This document shows, piece after piece, positions 15,698 to 24,113 of a stretch of DNA of 38,975 nucleotides. The stretch comes from Noviherbaspirillum malthae (GTDB taxonomy: Bacteria > Pseudomonadota > Gammaproteobacteria > Burkholderiales > Burkholderiaceae_D), in contig NZ_JACYXF010000061.1 in NCBI RefSeq assembly GCF_015352985.1, forward strand, positions 1 through 38,975, written 5' to 3'. Position 1 is the stretch's first letter; each line of letters opens with the position of its first letter. Below the pieces are notes generated by a model. The model made no database searches, was not told where the DNA came from, and saw nothing but the letters and a program-made list of their open reading frames with translations. The position numbers were made by a program, and so were the translations under genes.

Positions 15698-17881
15698 TTA
15701 GAATACTTCATCCTCACTTGCATGCCTTTCTTCCGCAATCAGGGCTACCAATAATTGATCTGATTCATCGGTCAGTTTTTCTAATGCAAACCGCTTAAAC
15801 TCAATGCTATCCTGTTTGGTTAACTTTAATCGGCCAGTACGCAGTGCAAGAAGAAATTCAACAGCTGCTTCGCCTTGTGGTCTGTTTCTGTATATTATTT
15901 GTCCCTCTAGTATTGTTCGGACTAATCTGCTTTCATCCGGTAGTGCCGAGTAATCTAGTTCAGATGGATTAGCTTGTCGTAGAATAGCGGCCTGAATAAC
16001 GCCGTCATTGTACCTCATGAAAAGTAGCGGCTCTAAAACGACCTGTTGCATTGCGTGCGATCTCAGCCAATGGTCTGGATTTTTGAACTTACCATCTCGT
16101 GCATGTTGAAGTACTGCACCTATGGTGAGAAGTACGAGTGGTGCGTGTTGAGGTCCTTGGGTGTAATGATCATTCCAGTATGCAAAATCTTTGCGTAATT
16201 GCATAGGGTTGCCGAGATTGTCAGGTGACAAACTTAATTCACTTGGTATCTCTTCGTTGTTGAACAGTAGAGCTGCACGGTGAGGTACAAGCTTCTCTAT
16301 GGATGCATTTCTACGGTAAAGCGCTGCTTCACTTTCATACGCACTTGCTAGTGCAGTACCTATTGCGATAGAACGGTAAACGTTGACGTCATTATTTACT
16401 AATTTTGCCTGTCTTAAACTTGCTTCACAGAAAACGCTTTCTTCAAGCTTACGCGTTAATAGCAATCCTATTAAATATATTTTTTTCCCAAGATGTCTGT
16501 CACGCAGATCTCGTGCAATGGATTGTAATTTAGTTCCACGAGATGCTACCGCACTAACAATAAGCAATGTACGGCTTTGATCGAAACTTCCTTCTGTTTC
16601 CAAGTCAGCGTCACGGATAATTTGGATTTCTTTGCCAGCCTCACCCTTTCTCAAGAGGGAGCCGCATATTTGCGCAAGGATTTCGCTGGCATCGTCACCT
16701 TGATATACAATTGCCTGCACGGATGAAGGATCAATTTTTGCGAGTTTACCCTGAAGCCACATCGTGAATTGCGGGCCAGCGATAAATTTCTGTGCATCAA
16801 CCCAAAGCGCTCGTATTTTCTCACCGCTGCGCTTATTGACCCGAAAAACATCTAAATCATGGTATTCGTCAACAATGGCTTTCGCAGTGGGCGAGTCATG
16901 TACTGTAAGAGAAATCTTCGCCTTTTTTATCGGCATTTGCTGCGGTTGAAATCGTTCGCCAAAGATCTGCAAGTCCTGTAGGTCGGGAAGCTCATCTTCT
17001 CCGGACTTCCATTCGACTGGTCTAGTGTAGGCAAACAACGCCAAGTGTTCATCTATAGCGCCTGCCAATGTAACTAGCGTAACGACATCACAATCGTCGC
17101 ACTCCACATGTTCCTTCCATTTCCGCTGTAGCGACATTGATGAAGAGGCCGAAATAATACAGAATGCAGTGCCAGGAACTGGCGCCTGAATCATTTCAAT
17201 GCCTTCATGCGAATGAAATGATTCGATCCTTGGGTTTTGTCCAAGTCGTACCAGAGTTTGGCGTAATGCATACGCCACACTTGCAATTGCCATGGTGTCG
17301 ACAAAGATAACTTCCAATGCCTGATTCGCGACGCTTCGATGACTTATCCGTTCAAGTAAGCAAAAAGCTAGAAATTCTACCGATTCGCTGTCGCTGAGCG
17401 CCTCCTCCGCTCTGATGAAATGCGTTGAGTAATCTCCGGATGGCTTGCGGAACCTAAATCCTGCGGGAGCCGGCACTACAACTTCTTTGGACTCAAATAA
17501 AGCTTTTATGCCCTGTTTTTTGATTTCGTTGAAATTATTGATTATGTCCGGTTTAAAGTCGTCTTCACTTCCCCATGACCCAATACGTTCTAGATTAATT
17601 GGCGACCCGGTGTGATCGAAAGATACCACATAGAGTTGGGTCCTTGAGGATAACCGACGCAGTGCAAGGCTTACCGTTTTATCTTCAAAGGCCGCAATCA
17701 AGGATTCGTAGTCGTCATCGCTACAGATGATAGATATCACATCAGGAAAGGGTACGCGTTGCACACTGCGCTTAATTTCTAGTGAAAGCGCCTCAACTAC
17801 TGTCGTACCATGGGCCTTGAACAGGAAGCGAAACTGATGCTGGGCTGGGCTTTCCCAACCGAAACCGAAATATCCACTCAT
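15698..17881 (-). CDS. Large protein with two PRTase-like domains, partner of the GHKL ATPase
   Basis: 727 residues from ATG 17881, whose ATGA overlaps the upstream stop; the longer reading to 17962 lies inside the upstream gene. I see no exact family. An N-terminal domain (about 1-150) is followed by two Rossmann-like segments with phosphoribosyltransferase-type loops. The first is about 190-275, with VIFVDTMAIASVAYALRQ and FCIISASSSMSLQRK. The second is about 360-480, with ALWVDAQKF, AIVYQGDDASEILAQICG, LLIVSAVASRGTKLQSIA and KKIYLIGLL. Both loops lack the paired acidic residues of active PRTases, so they may bind a nucleotide without transferring ribose phosphate. A helical C-terminal third follows. 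There is no signal or membrane segment. The gene looks AT-richer than its neighbours. Confidence 0.7.
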   Translation of the reverse strand: MSGYFGFGWESPAQHQFRFLFKAHGTTVVEALSLEIKRSVQRVPFPDVISIICSDDDYESLIAAFEDKTVSLALRRLSSRTQLYVVSFDHTGSPINLERIGSWGSEDDFKPDIINNFNEIKKQGIKALFESKEVVVPAPAGFRFRKPSGDYSTHFIRAEEALSDSESVEFLAFCLLERISHRSVANQALEVIFVDTMAIASVAYALRQTLVRLGQNPRIESFHSHEGIEMIQAPVPGTAFCIISASSSMSLQRKWKEHVECDDCDVVTLVTLAGAIDEHLALFAYTRPVEWKSGEDELPDLQDLQIFGERFQPQQMPIKKAKISLTVHDSPTAKAIVDEYHDLDVFRVNKRSGEKIRALWVDAQKFIAGPQFTMWLQGKLAKIDPSSVQAIVYQGDDASEILAQICGSLLRKGEAGKEIQIIRDADLETEGSFDQSRTLLIVSAVASRGTKLQSIARDLRDRHLGKKIYLIGLLLTRKLEESVFCEASLRQAKLVNNDVNVYRSIAIGTALASAYESEAALYRRNASIEKLVPHRAALLFNNEEIPSELSLSPDNLGNPMQLRKDFAYWNDHYTQGPQHAPLVLLTIGAVLQHARDGKFKNPDHWLRSHAMQQVVLEPLLFMRYNDGVIQAAILRQANPSELDYSALPDESRLVRTILEGQIIYRNRPQGEAAVEFLLALRTGRLKLTKQDSIEFKRFALEKLTDESDQLLVALIAEERHASEDEVF

Positions 17882-19104
17882 GCCTTGCCCGTTCCTAGGG
17901 GAATCGCTAATGTGTATGTTGCGCCAGGGGCCTCGAATAGAGGCGGTTCTTTCACGTTCCAATGGTTAGGAGAAAATTCCTTGAAGCGTGAGAAATCTTG
18001 ATATAACAAAAGCCGTCCCGTTCGCAGAACCATAAACGCGTCCAGCGAGCTTAAGTAACTCACCGTGCCCGTCAGTCCGCCCCCCCGGCCTTTCCCTGAT
18101 TTAGTAGTCATATGCATGCCAAAACACTGGCGGACCAGTGCGTCTTCTTCGGCAATGGGCACCTCTGCGATGTCTCGTTTTAGCTTTCTTCGTGCCCAGT
18201 TACGTGCCAATCCAGGCCCGGAATCGTAAACTGTAATTTCTAAGAATCGCGTAGCACCTCTTGAGACAGATCGCTTCGGTTCCTGAATTCCTTTCATTAT
18301 TTTATCCACCCGCGCCTCGTTAATAGCACGATCTGCTTTATGGTGGGCTTTGTTCAGAGCCATCCGAGCGAAATACTGCTGTGTTGGGACATCAGCGGCC
18401 AGTACTTGAGAATTCACCGTTACACGGTAGTCAATTTCGCGGAATAGAACTCCACGCATATTTTGCGTGTACGGCTTGTCCGCTTCGCTCAATCGAGCAT
18501 GCTCATGTGTATTAGAAAACAGCTCGAATATTATTTGTGAAATCAGTGTTAACCCTACTTCGTCCAAACGACTGGCCGTAAGTGGGGAGAACGCATTCAG
18601 CATTTTCTCGGTAAGTGAACGGAAACCTGATTCGTCACGTAAGGAGAGTTCGTCTCGACGAGCATAGAAAGGTAAGATGAATTCGTTTGCGGCACCGCCA
18701 AAGGACACAAGATGAACACCCTTAGGCTTCATTGTTTTCCTTAGCTCCCAAGCTTGCATTGCCTTTACCGACGGCAAAAGATACCGTCTCGCTTCCTGCT
18801 GCGTTAATATCTCGCCGCTATGGAACTCAATTCGGGAAGCAAAATAAATAGCCGCAGTACCAAACGGTTCACCAGCTAAGTTGTAGATATCAGGAGAATC
18901 CGGTGTACCAGACACTTTCAATGTTGAGTCTGAATGCGCACGACTCCAAGCAGCCAAGTATTGAATTAACGCTCCAGTAATCCCAAGACCGCCCTCGTTA
19001 TCAAAGCTATTCGGAAGCGAAAGCGACTTTGACGAATCGTCATGAAGTTGTCCGTAGGCTTCTTCTATTGAAGCAAGCGTTGTATTTTTTAAGAATCGCG
19101 TCAT
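17878..19104 (-). CDS. GHKL-fold ATPase (HATPase_c) of a two-gene system
   Basis: 408 residues from ATG 19104, with GGAG about 11 nt upstream. The C-terminal Bergerat-fold ATPase is plain: N box FELFSNTHEHA (E194, N198), G1 box TVYDSGPGLA (D294, G296, G298) and G2 lid GKGRGGGL (337-344). There is no phospho-accepting histidine, transmembrane segment or receiver domain, so it is not an ordinary sensor kinase. The N-terminal 150 residues (GGLGITGALIQYLAAWSR, NLAGEPFGTAAIYFA) look like a STAS-like or unknown sensory fold. Its stop overlaps the start of the PRTase-like gene by 4 nt, implying stoichiometric coupling. A 9-bp inverted repeat lies 47 nt upstream. Role unknown; a defence or stress-signalling system is my inference. 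Confidence 0.75.
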   Translation of the reverse strand: MTRFLKNTTLASIEEAYGQLHDDSSKSLSLPNSFDNEGGLGITGALIQYLAAWSRAHSDSTLKVSGTPDSPDIYNLAGEPFGTAAIYFASRIEFHSGEILTQQEARRYLLPSVKAMQAWELRKTMKPKGVHLVSFGGAANEFILPFYARRDELSLRDESGFRSLTEKMLNAFSPLTASRLDEVGLTLISQIIFELFSNTHEHARLSEADKPYTQNMRGVLFREIDYRVTVNSQVLAADVPTQQYFARMALNKAHHKADRAINEARVDKIMKGIQEPKRSVSRGATRFLEITVYDSGPGLARNWARRKLKRDIAEVPIAEEDALVRQCFGMHMTTKSGKGRGGGLTGTVSYLSSLDAFMVLRTGRLLLYQDFSRFKEFSPNHWNVKEPPLFEAPGATYTLAIPLGTGKA

Positions 19105-19151
19105 TATGTTGACAACTCCATCCTAACCACTATTGTTTTGAGCACTCGGTG

Positions 19152-19173
19152 TGACTTTCGCATTCGAAAGTCA
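19152..19173. promoter_or_regulatory. Perfect 9-bp inverted repeat upstream of the GHKL operon
   Basis: TGACTTTCG (19152-19160), loop CATT, CGAAAGTCA (19165-19173). It lies 48-69 nt upstream of the GHKL start, has no T-run on either side, and so reads as an operator or a 5' leader hairpin rather than a terminator. Confidence 0.55.
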
Positions 19174-20073
19174 AACCGTTGTGACCTGTCAAAAGCATAT
19201 TTCGAACCATAATTCGTCCATTATCATACTTTTTAATAATTTCTGGGTGTTTGTCGACAGCATGCACTACGGGGCTTGTCTATTTACTATAAGTGACGAT
19301 TACGACGGTACTAAAAAGTTCGAGCAATGATTCCCTTTTGCAAGTAAGGCGATACGCATGCTTTAAGATATAAGAATCCCAGCAATTCTGCCTACAGACC
19401 CATGCGGAATGAATATTTGCGCTGTTACGCTGTACCTGAACTACATTGGCAATATTTGACTTTGATTCCGTATCACAGGACATGTGCTCACGTCATGCTG
19501 GATAAATAAGCTTTGGGGCGGAATTCCTTTGGTGAACGACATTTTCTTGCAATATTGGGGCCCGTTCAAGGTAATGTTTAAACGCCTTGGCAAGCTTGTC
19601 CACCACTATTGTCGGATCCGGCTTCGCCAGGAAGGCAATATCATCACGCTTCATGGTCATGACGAAACCCTCAGTTATGCCAATGCTCTGGGACGGACTT
19701 TTGATGCCGACGTTATTGCAAGGCTGGTCGTCTGTTCGTGATTGCAGGCCTTCCTCAATTTAGGGGCACTAATTGCTTTATTCGTTCTTAGTGCGGTTCT
19801 GCTGCTTAAGATAGCTGCGTATCTCCTCGTTCAAAGCTTGCTGTGCTTACAGCCTGGCTTGAGTGGTTGCATGCGTCAATTCCAGTTTCCGTACCTGCCG
19901 TGAGAATCATTCCGCTTATACCGCGGCGGCAGCCGGCAGATCAATTACCCTTTCTGACAACACAGTCTTTTCAGCGAGCTGCACCTCTAACACTCGCACA
20001 CGTTGTTCCCCGTTCGGTTGCGTTCCAATCGTGGCATAAGAATAGTGGTCATGTCACATCACATGCTTTTTAT
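19174..20073. other. Approx. 900-bp stretch with no confident gene
   Basis: One plus-strand ORF at 19484-19741 (85 residues; internal start near 19529) contains LHGHDETLSYANALGRTFDADV, which looks protein-like, but I cannot place it and it has no clear ribosome site. Other short ORFs (19280-19483 minus, 19843-20283 plus) look like chance frames. The stretch separates two minus-strand operons and should hold the promoter of the GHKL pair. Confidence 0.3.
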
Positions 20074-20094
20074 AAAAAATCCCATTTATATGGG
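20074..20094 (-). terminator. Terminator of the PIN operon
   Basis: On the minus strand CCCAT-N4-ATGGG is followed by ATTTTTTATA. It lies about 46 nt beyond the PIN gene stop, in the correct orientation. Confidence 0.6.
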
Positions 20095-20140
20095 CGAGGC
20101 CTCTTGCACCTTGCAAAAAAATTTGCTAGGGGAGGGGTGC

Positions 20141-20647
20141 TTACTTTGACTCTTCTGCGGTTTCAGATAAGGGCAATGACTTTTGTCGGGCCGATTCCGG
20201 AAGCGGGAGTTCTGAAGGTCGTAAGAACGCGATTCCTATTCGGGTTGCACATCGCTCAAGATCTGAATCCTCTGAGTAAATAATTTCAGCATCTCTTGAG
20301 GCTGCAATGGCTGCAATCTGCCAGTCAAACTTGAACTTCGTACGAGTAACCTTTTTTTGTTCTGGTTTAGAAAATGCCTGATTCAGCATTAGGGCGCAGT
20401 CCATGGCCGCCCGACCGTCGAAAGGCGTAATCTGAAATGTCGTCGACTTAGAGAGAAACTCATAATACTTCTCTCTTGCCGGTCCGGCATGCACCATGAG
20501 CTCAGTAAGCGTGGGTGTCGGAACGAGGATCTTTTTCTTGCTTCGCTTGATGGATGCAATAAGGTCATCAATCTTCGCTCGATGGTCGCCTTTAAGATTT
20601 TCGTTGAAAAGATCGATGAGTACAGAGCTGTCAAAGAGAACATTCAT
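20141..20647 (-). CDS. PIN-domain ribonuclease-like protein (VapC-type toxin candidate)
   Basis: 168 residues from ATG 20647, which overlaps the upstream stop by 4 nt. PIN features: an N-terminal Asp in VLFDSSVLIDLF (D6, D12), Glu in PTPTLTELMVHAG, and the C-terminal acidic cluster in KFKFDWQIAAIAASRDAEI followed by IYSEDSDLE. These are the four-acid metal site of PIN nucleases, which cut RNA (tRNA or rRNA in VapC). It is somewhat longer than typical VapC, with a charged C-terminal tail. The upstream partner is not a standard VapB, so a classical VapBC pair is not established. Confidence 0.75.
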   Translation of the reverse strand: MNVLFDSSVLIDLFNENLKGDHRAKIDDLIASIKRSKKKILVPTPTLTELMVHAGPAREKYYEFLSKSTTFQITPFDGRAAMDCALMLNQAFSKPEQKKVTRTKFKFDWQIAAIAASRDAEIIYSEDSDLERCATRIGIAFLRPSELPLPESARQKSLPLSETAEESK

Positions 20648-21378
20648 TCATCGCCTCGCAGCTTGCGAAGCTCTGCGTGCGGGTCTTTCATAGCGTTCCA
20701 GCCGCTCCCCTCAACAGCTCTCAGTGCGGCAACGGTAGCTTCAAGATCATCTTGCTCGACCGTTTCCCACGATTTAATTATGAATTCTTCCATATGCCAC
20801 TTACGATCGGCACTGCGTCGCCACTTCCCATTTCCGCTAACTCGTACTTGCGGTCCAAAGAGAAGTCGGGCGAGATCCCTTGCCACGTTTTTATTTGTTG
20901 TGCATCGGTAGATCGTTCCATCGCTAGCTTGTAGCCATACTGGAACGCTACCGTCCTTTCCGCCAACCCTAATTAGTTCACCTGTAACTTCGCCAAACTC
21001 ATGTACGGTGACCTCTTCTAGGATCGGAGTTTTCCTTCCTGGAAATTTATAGATGATGCCGCCGCCGTGGACCTTCAAAGTTGCAACGCACCCATCTTCC
21101 TGCAGCATTCGGTTAAGTTCTTGCTGTGTCTTGACGATGTCAGCGGGAGCGTCTGGCGATCCAACTAGCCACATCCGCTTCGATACAGCTTCTGCAGCAA
21201 CCTCATCCGAATAGAATTTCTGAACAGCACTGCCTTTTGTAATCGATTCGAAATGCACCGATTCCTTGCTCCCAGCCAGCGCTGCAAGCTTTTCTAGATA
21301 TTGGCCAAGCCGCGCCATTGGCAGCGTGCCAGGCGTCCACCTGTCCAAGCTAAATTCGAATGTCTTTTTTGCTTTCAT
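20644..21378 (-). CDS. Unrecognised partner of the PIN protein (antitoxin candidate)
   Basis: 244 residues from ATG 21378; its TGA overlaps the PIN start (ATGA). I do not recognise the family. Residues 1-75 (FEFSLDRWTPGTLPMARLGQ) look alpha/beta. Residues 70-130 contain GCVATLKVHGGGIIYKFPG, and a beta-rich part follows (EVTVHEFGEVTGELIRVGG, VPVWLQASDGTIYRC). The C-terminal helix (DDLEATVAALRAVEGSGW) is followed by a charged end, DPHAELRKLRGDE. There is no obvious helix-turn-helix, yet two TGATG-N-CATYA repeats overlap the start codon. Gene order and coupling suggest it controls or works with the nuclease. Confidence 0.65.
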   Translation of the reverse strand: MKAKKTFEFSLDRWTPGTLPMARLGQYLEKLAALAGSKESVHFESITKGSAVQKFYSDEVAAEAVSKRMWLVGSPDAPADIVKTQQELNRMLQEDGCVATLKVHGGGIIYKFPGRKTPILEEVTVHEFGEVTGELIRVGGKDGSVPVWLQASDGTIYRCTTNKNVARDLARLLFGPQVRVSGNGKWRRSADRKWHMEEFIIKSWETVEQDDLEATVAALRAVEGSGWNAMKDPHAELRKLRGDE

Positions 21379-21413
21379 GATGACATCATTTTAGTTTCAT
21401 TGTGATGCCATTA
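21378..21413. promoter_or_regulatory. Two TGATG-N-CATYA repeats over the start of the PIN operon
   Basis: TGATGACATCA (21378-21388, touching the start codon) and TGATGCCATTA (21403-21413) are near-identical short palindromes with starts 25 bp apart. Spaced repeats at the translation start are typical of autoregulated toxin-antitoxin operons; binding is inferred. Confidence 0.45.
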
Positions 21414-21550
21414 CTAGCGGCCTAATCAATATCGCAACAAGTGTCAAGGGTGCAATTAAAACCTTTTTCTTACCGATTTCCTATACCCAAGATATGGGAT
21501 AGATTTCGTCCTACATCCCATGCCACTCCAGATTCCTAAAGCGGCATATT

Positions 21551-21933
21551 TCAGAAGCAAACCTGCCGCCATTCATAGTCGCCCTTCGCGAGATTGGGAA
21601 CCTGCCGCTTCTCGCAGCGGCGAGCCGCCATAACAACGCCATGTTGGAACTGGACTGAATGGCCCTGCTTGTAGCTCCAAATCTCTCCTGTTTTGTCAGC
21701 ACTTTTGCTAACTTTATCGGGATGGCCCCAGATTTTGATCACTTCGTTTGGACGCATTCCTACGCTAACAAAGTCTGTAATCCCAGGCAAATCAACTTTC
21801 CTACAGCCCTTAGTTATTCCAGTGCTTTTGTACTCTTTTTTCCAGTTTCATCGACACATAGAAACACCTCACTTTGTGCAAAGCAGGGGCTGGTTGACAT
21901 TATTAGCAGGGTGCCAATAAAAAAATTCTTCAT
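21551..21933 (-). pseudogene. Exported small protein, frameshifted (DUF4124-like start, SmpA/OmlA-like end)
   Basis: ATG 21933 begins a signal peptide (MKNFFIGTLLIM, cleavage near CFAQ) followed by SEVFLCVDETGKK, a DUF4124-like motif. The frame then stops (STKALE). Adding one A to the run of six A at 21836-21841 (minus strand) restores a continuous reading, EYKSTGITKGCRKVDLPG, then FVSVGMRPNEVIKIWGHP and WSYKQGHSVQFQHGVV to the stop at 21551. The second part resembles the short outer-membrane SmpA/OmlA-like repeat (GM-x-x-x-EV-x-x-x-WG-x-P). This is either a one-base deletion in a homopolymer or a sequencing error. The intact product would be about 127 residues. Confidence 0.6.
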
Positions 21934-22011
21934 ATTACCTAGATTCCTAGACGCCCCTATAGGACAGATGGAAAGTATGCTGCAGAGGCCGAATTCCAAA
22001 AGCGACATGGG

Positions 22012-22371
22012 TTACTTGAATTGATTCTTCGGATCGAAAAGCCGGCAGTTGTTACTCCAGCCATCGTCAAAGGACGAATCGCCTTCAAATCGGACATAAT
22101 TTCCGGCTGATTCTGCGGCGAAAAATCGCTTAAACCCGATATAGCCACCCATGGAATTTTTAGCGTTCACTTCGCCGCAAAGGAAGGAGTCGTACTTTCC
22201 AGAGAAAAGATTCCGAAATTTGGCCGAATCCGGATCCTTGAGCTGCTCAAGTACAGCTTCTTGGCCACGCTTGACAAGCGCCTTCCGGAGTTTAGGCGCT
22301 TCAGTCTGTGCAAATGAGCAAACGCCAATACTGAACAAAGCTGCAAATGCAAATACCGTAGATACCTTCAT
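22012..22371 (-). CDS. Small exported protein of unknown function
   Basis: 119 residues from ATG 22371 (GGGGCG upstream); a longer start at 22416 would bury the signal peptide. The signal peptide is MKVSTVFAFAALFSIGVCSFAQ. The mature part carries QLKDPDSAKFRNLFSG, then FLCGEVNAKNSMGGYIGFKRF and WSNNCRLFDP. The DP-x-SAKFRN plus CGE-x-NAKNSMGGY pattern recurs in many proteobacterial exported proteins of unknown role. The two Cys residues could form a disulfide. It lies directly upstream of, and in the same direction as, the frameshifted exported protein. Confidence 0.7.
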   Translation of the reverse strand: MKVSTVFAFAALFSIGVCSFAQTEAPKLRKALVKRGQEAVLEQLKDPDSAKFRNLFSGKYDSFLCGEVNAKNSMGGYIGFKRFFAAESAGNYVRFEGDSSFDDGWSNNCRLFDPKNQFK

Positions 22372-23033
22372 GCATCGCCCCAAAAATTGCAAATAAGCAA
22401 TTAAAGCGTAAACCATTGGTAAGGTATACCCATATTTATGGGGCTGCCTCCTGTAGCTTGCCGATGGTCTGATTAAAGCCCGAAGCTACTCTCCTGTACT
22501 GAAAGTGCTCCTCTTGGGTCACTCCATTGACTCGGCCACAAATCGATCTGGCCACCGCGTTTCTCCGTAATCCCTCCGGTGGGCCTCCTGAGAAATGCTG
22601 CTGCGTTCGGATTCTTCGCATGGGATCAATCAAGAATTAGGATAACAGGGCGAGGTTTAGCATGAACACTCCACCATTGCGCCCTATGCCACTCTCAAGC
22701 CCGAATATCCTCTTAGCCGCTTAATAGGTTAGAGTTTCGAATTCGGAGGAAAGTTGCATAATGGAAATTGGTAGACATTATGCGTATAGCTTCAGGATCG
22801 TACGTCGGAAAGGGGGTGATAAGAAGCCCATCGTGAAAGGTCTGCCACGGACAAGGACCGGTCACATCCGGCCTTGCGACGATACTTCAAATCGGACGCT
22901 TAGTAGCTTATGACCAGTTCGTCTGGATGCTGTTTTACCCCCACAAGGCAGATCTTGGGTGCGTTATCTAAGGACAGACACCCACCAACAGGCGGGCGTC
23001 CATATTCAAAAGACCATTCTCCACAAATCAGGA
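22372..23033. other. Approx. 660-bp stretch without a confident gene
   Basis: A minus-strand ORF at 22436-22633 (65 residues, Arg/Gln-rich) has no ribosome site and no recognisable family; it could be a transposon scrap. Nothing else is supported. Confidence 0.35.
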
Positions 23034-24113
23034 TTAAGGCTGAATTCTCCATTGCCTGACTGGCATGATCACCATTTCCTGTGCATCGGCGGCGCCGGCC
23101 GGGCGATTAAATGCGCTTATCCGGAATTCGTGAACACCTGGGGGCAGAATGCTTGGATCGAATTCCAGATAAACTGCTTTTTCAGTGGTATAGACCCGGA
23201 ACTTTCCGTACTTTGGCTCATAGCCGTTCGCAGGCAACAATTCGACGTTTTCTATGCCGGTGCCGCGTACGTCCAACAAGATCCGTCCGCTAACGGTTTC
23301 ACCATGCAACGGCGCGCTCAGCAACCTTACATTGAAGTCAGGGGCGGTTCCGTTCTGTACAGTCCAGCGGCGCGGTGCCATGGCGATTGCCTCGATGGCC
23401 CCTGGCTGGCCAGCCGTTACGTTGAAGACGCTGATTCGCGCCGCATGTATGCCGTCTGGCAGGGAGCGGGTGTCAAGATCAAGCCACGCGAAGGTCCGAT
23501 CGTCCGAGACGTTGAATACACCCAGTTTGAGATCGTAGCCGCTTTCCGGAAGCAGCTCGACATTGACTAAGCCGCTTCCTCTTACTTCGTGACGGGCTGT
23601 ACCGCTTATCGCGGCACCTCCGGGCGGTGCCACGACAGTGTTGACAGTGAAGTTCGAAGTCGTGCTCGCGTTGTTAATGTTCCATGTACGCGCACTCATC
23701 AACTCGACCTGACGAGTCGGGTCAAACCGATCATACGCAACAATACGAGCTTGCAACGGGCCATTTGGCAACTTGGTGGTATCGAGATCCAAAAAAGCGC
23801 TATTACCGGCAAATTCGTAGCCGAAAACTTCGTTGAATATGCCGTACACTGGTTCCGTAGCATTTGCTGGCAACAACCTGACGTTGGAAAGGTGGTAACC
23901 GCCGATTTCAAACCGGACTATGCCTGACAGAGTAGCTCCATTAGACGGTGCTGATTTCAACCCACCAGTCGTGAAGGTAGGGCCCGGGAGAAGTTTCGTG
24001 GTACCGGAAGATGCGGAACTACCATCTCCACCACCGCAAGCTGAAAGTAAAAGACCAAGAGAAATTGCCGATATTGCTTTTAGAATTGACTGGGGCTTTC
24101 GAAGAACCTGACT
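23034..24113 (-). CDS. Lipoprotein with three tandem Ig-like repeats, no canonical start codon
   Basis: The open frame runs from a TGA at 24114-24116 to the stop at 23034. Its N-terminus reads ILKAISAISLGLLLSAC, a clear lipobox with Cys at 24036-24038, followed by a GGG/Ser/Thr linker. Three repeats of about 100 residues then follow, each with (V)SG, a V-N-V-x-LLPA step, an LD(L)DT-x-x-LP(D)G turn, A-R-I-x-x-(F/Y), and a terminal (R)xW. This is a surface-anchored beta-sandwich architecture. Between the upstream stop and the lipobox there is no ATG, GTG or TTG in frame; ATT at 24084-24086 is the only rare start. The gene is either decayed at its start or uses a rare start codon. Function unknown. 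Confidence 0.6.
   Translation of the reverse strand, partial: SQVLRKPQSILKAISAISLGLLLSACGGGDGSSASSGTTKLLPGPTFTTGGLKSAPSNGATLSGIVRFEIGGYHLSNVRLLPANATEPVYGIFNEVFGYEFAGNSAFLDLDTTKLPNGPLQARIVAYDRFDPTRQVELMSARTWNINNASTTSNFTVNTVVAPPGGAAISGTARHEVRGSGLVNVELLPESGYDLKLGVFNVSDDRTFAWLDLDTRSLPDGIHAARISVFNVTAGQPGAIEAIAMAPRRWTVQNGTAPDFNVRLLSAPLHGETVSGRILLDVRGTGIENVELLPANGYEPKYGKFRVYTTEKAVYLEFDPSILPPGVHEFRISAFNRPAGAADAQEMVIMPVRQWRIQP

Noticed and set aside
17878..19104. Annotation of the GHKL protein as a sensor histidine kinase
   Set aside because: No phospho-accepting His box, no membrane segment, and the partner is not a response regulator.
19484..19741. 85-residue plus-strand ORF between the GHKL and PIN operons
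   Set aside because: One stretch looks protein-like, but there is no ribosome site and no family; kept only as a note in the intergenic entry.
20141..21378. Classical VapBC annotation for the PIN pair
   Set aside because: The partner is about three times the size of VapB and shows no ribbon-helix-helix, AbrB or Phd fold by eye.
22436..22633. 65-residue minus-strand ORF, possible transposon scrap
   Set aside because: Could not be matched to any transposase motif by eye.
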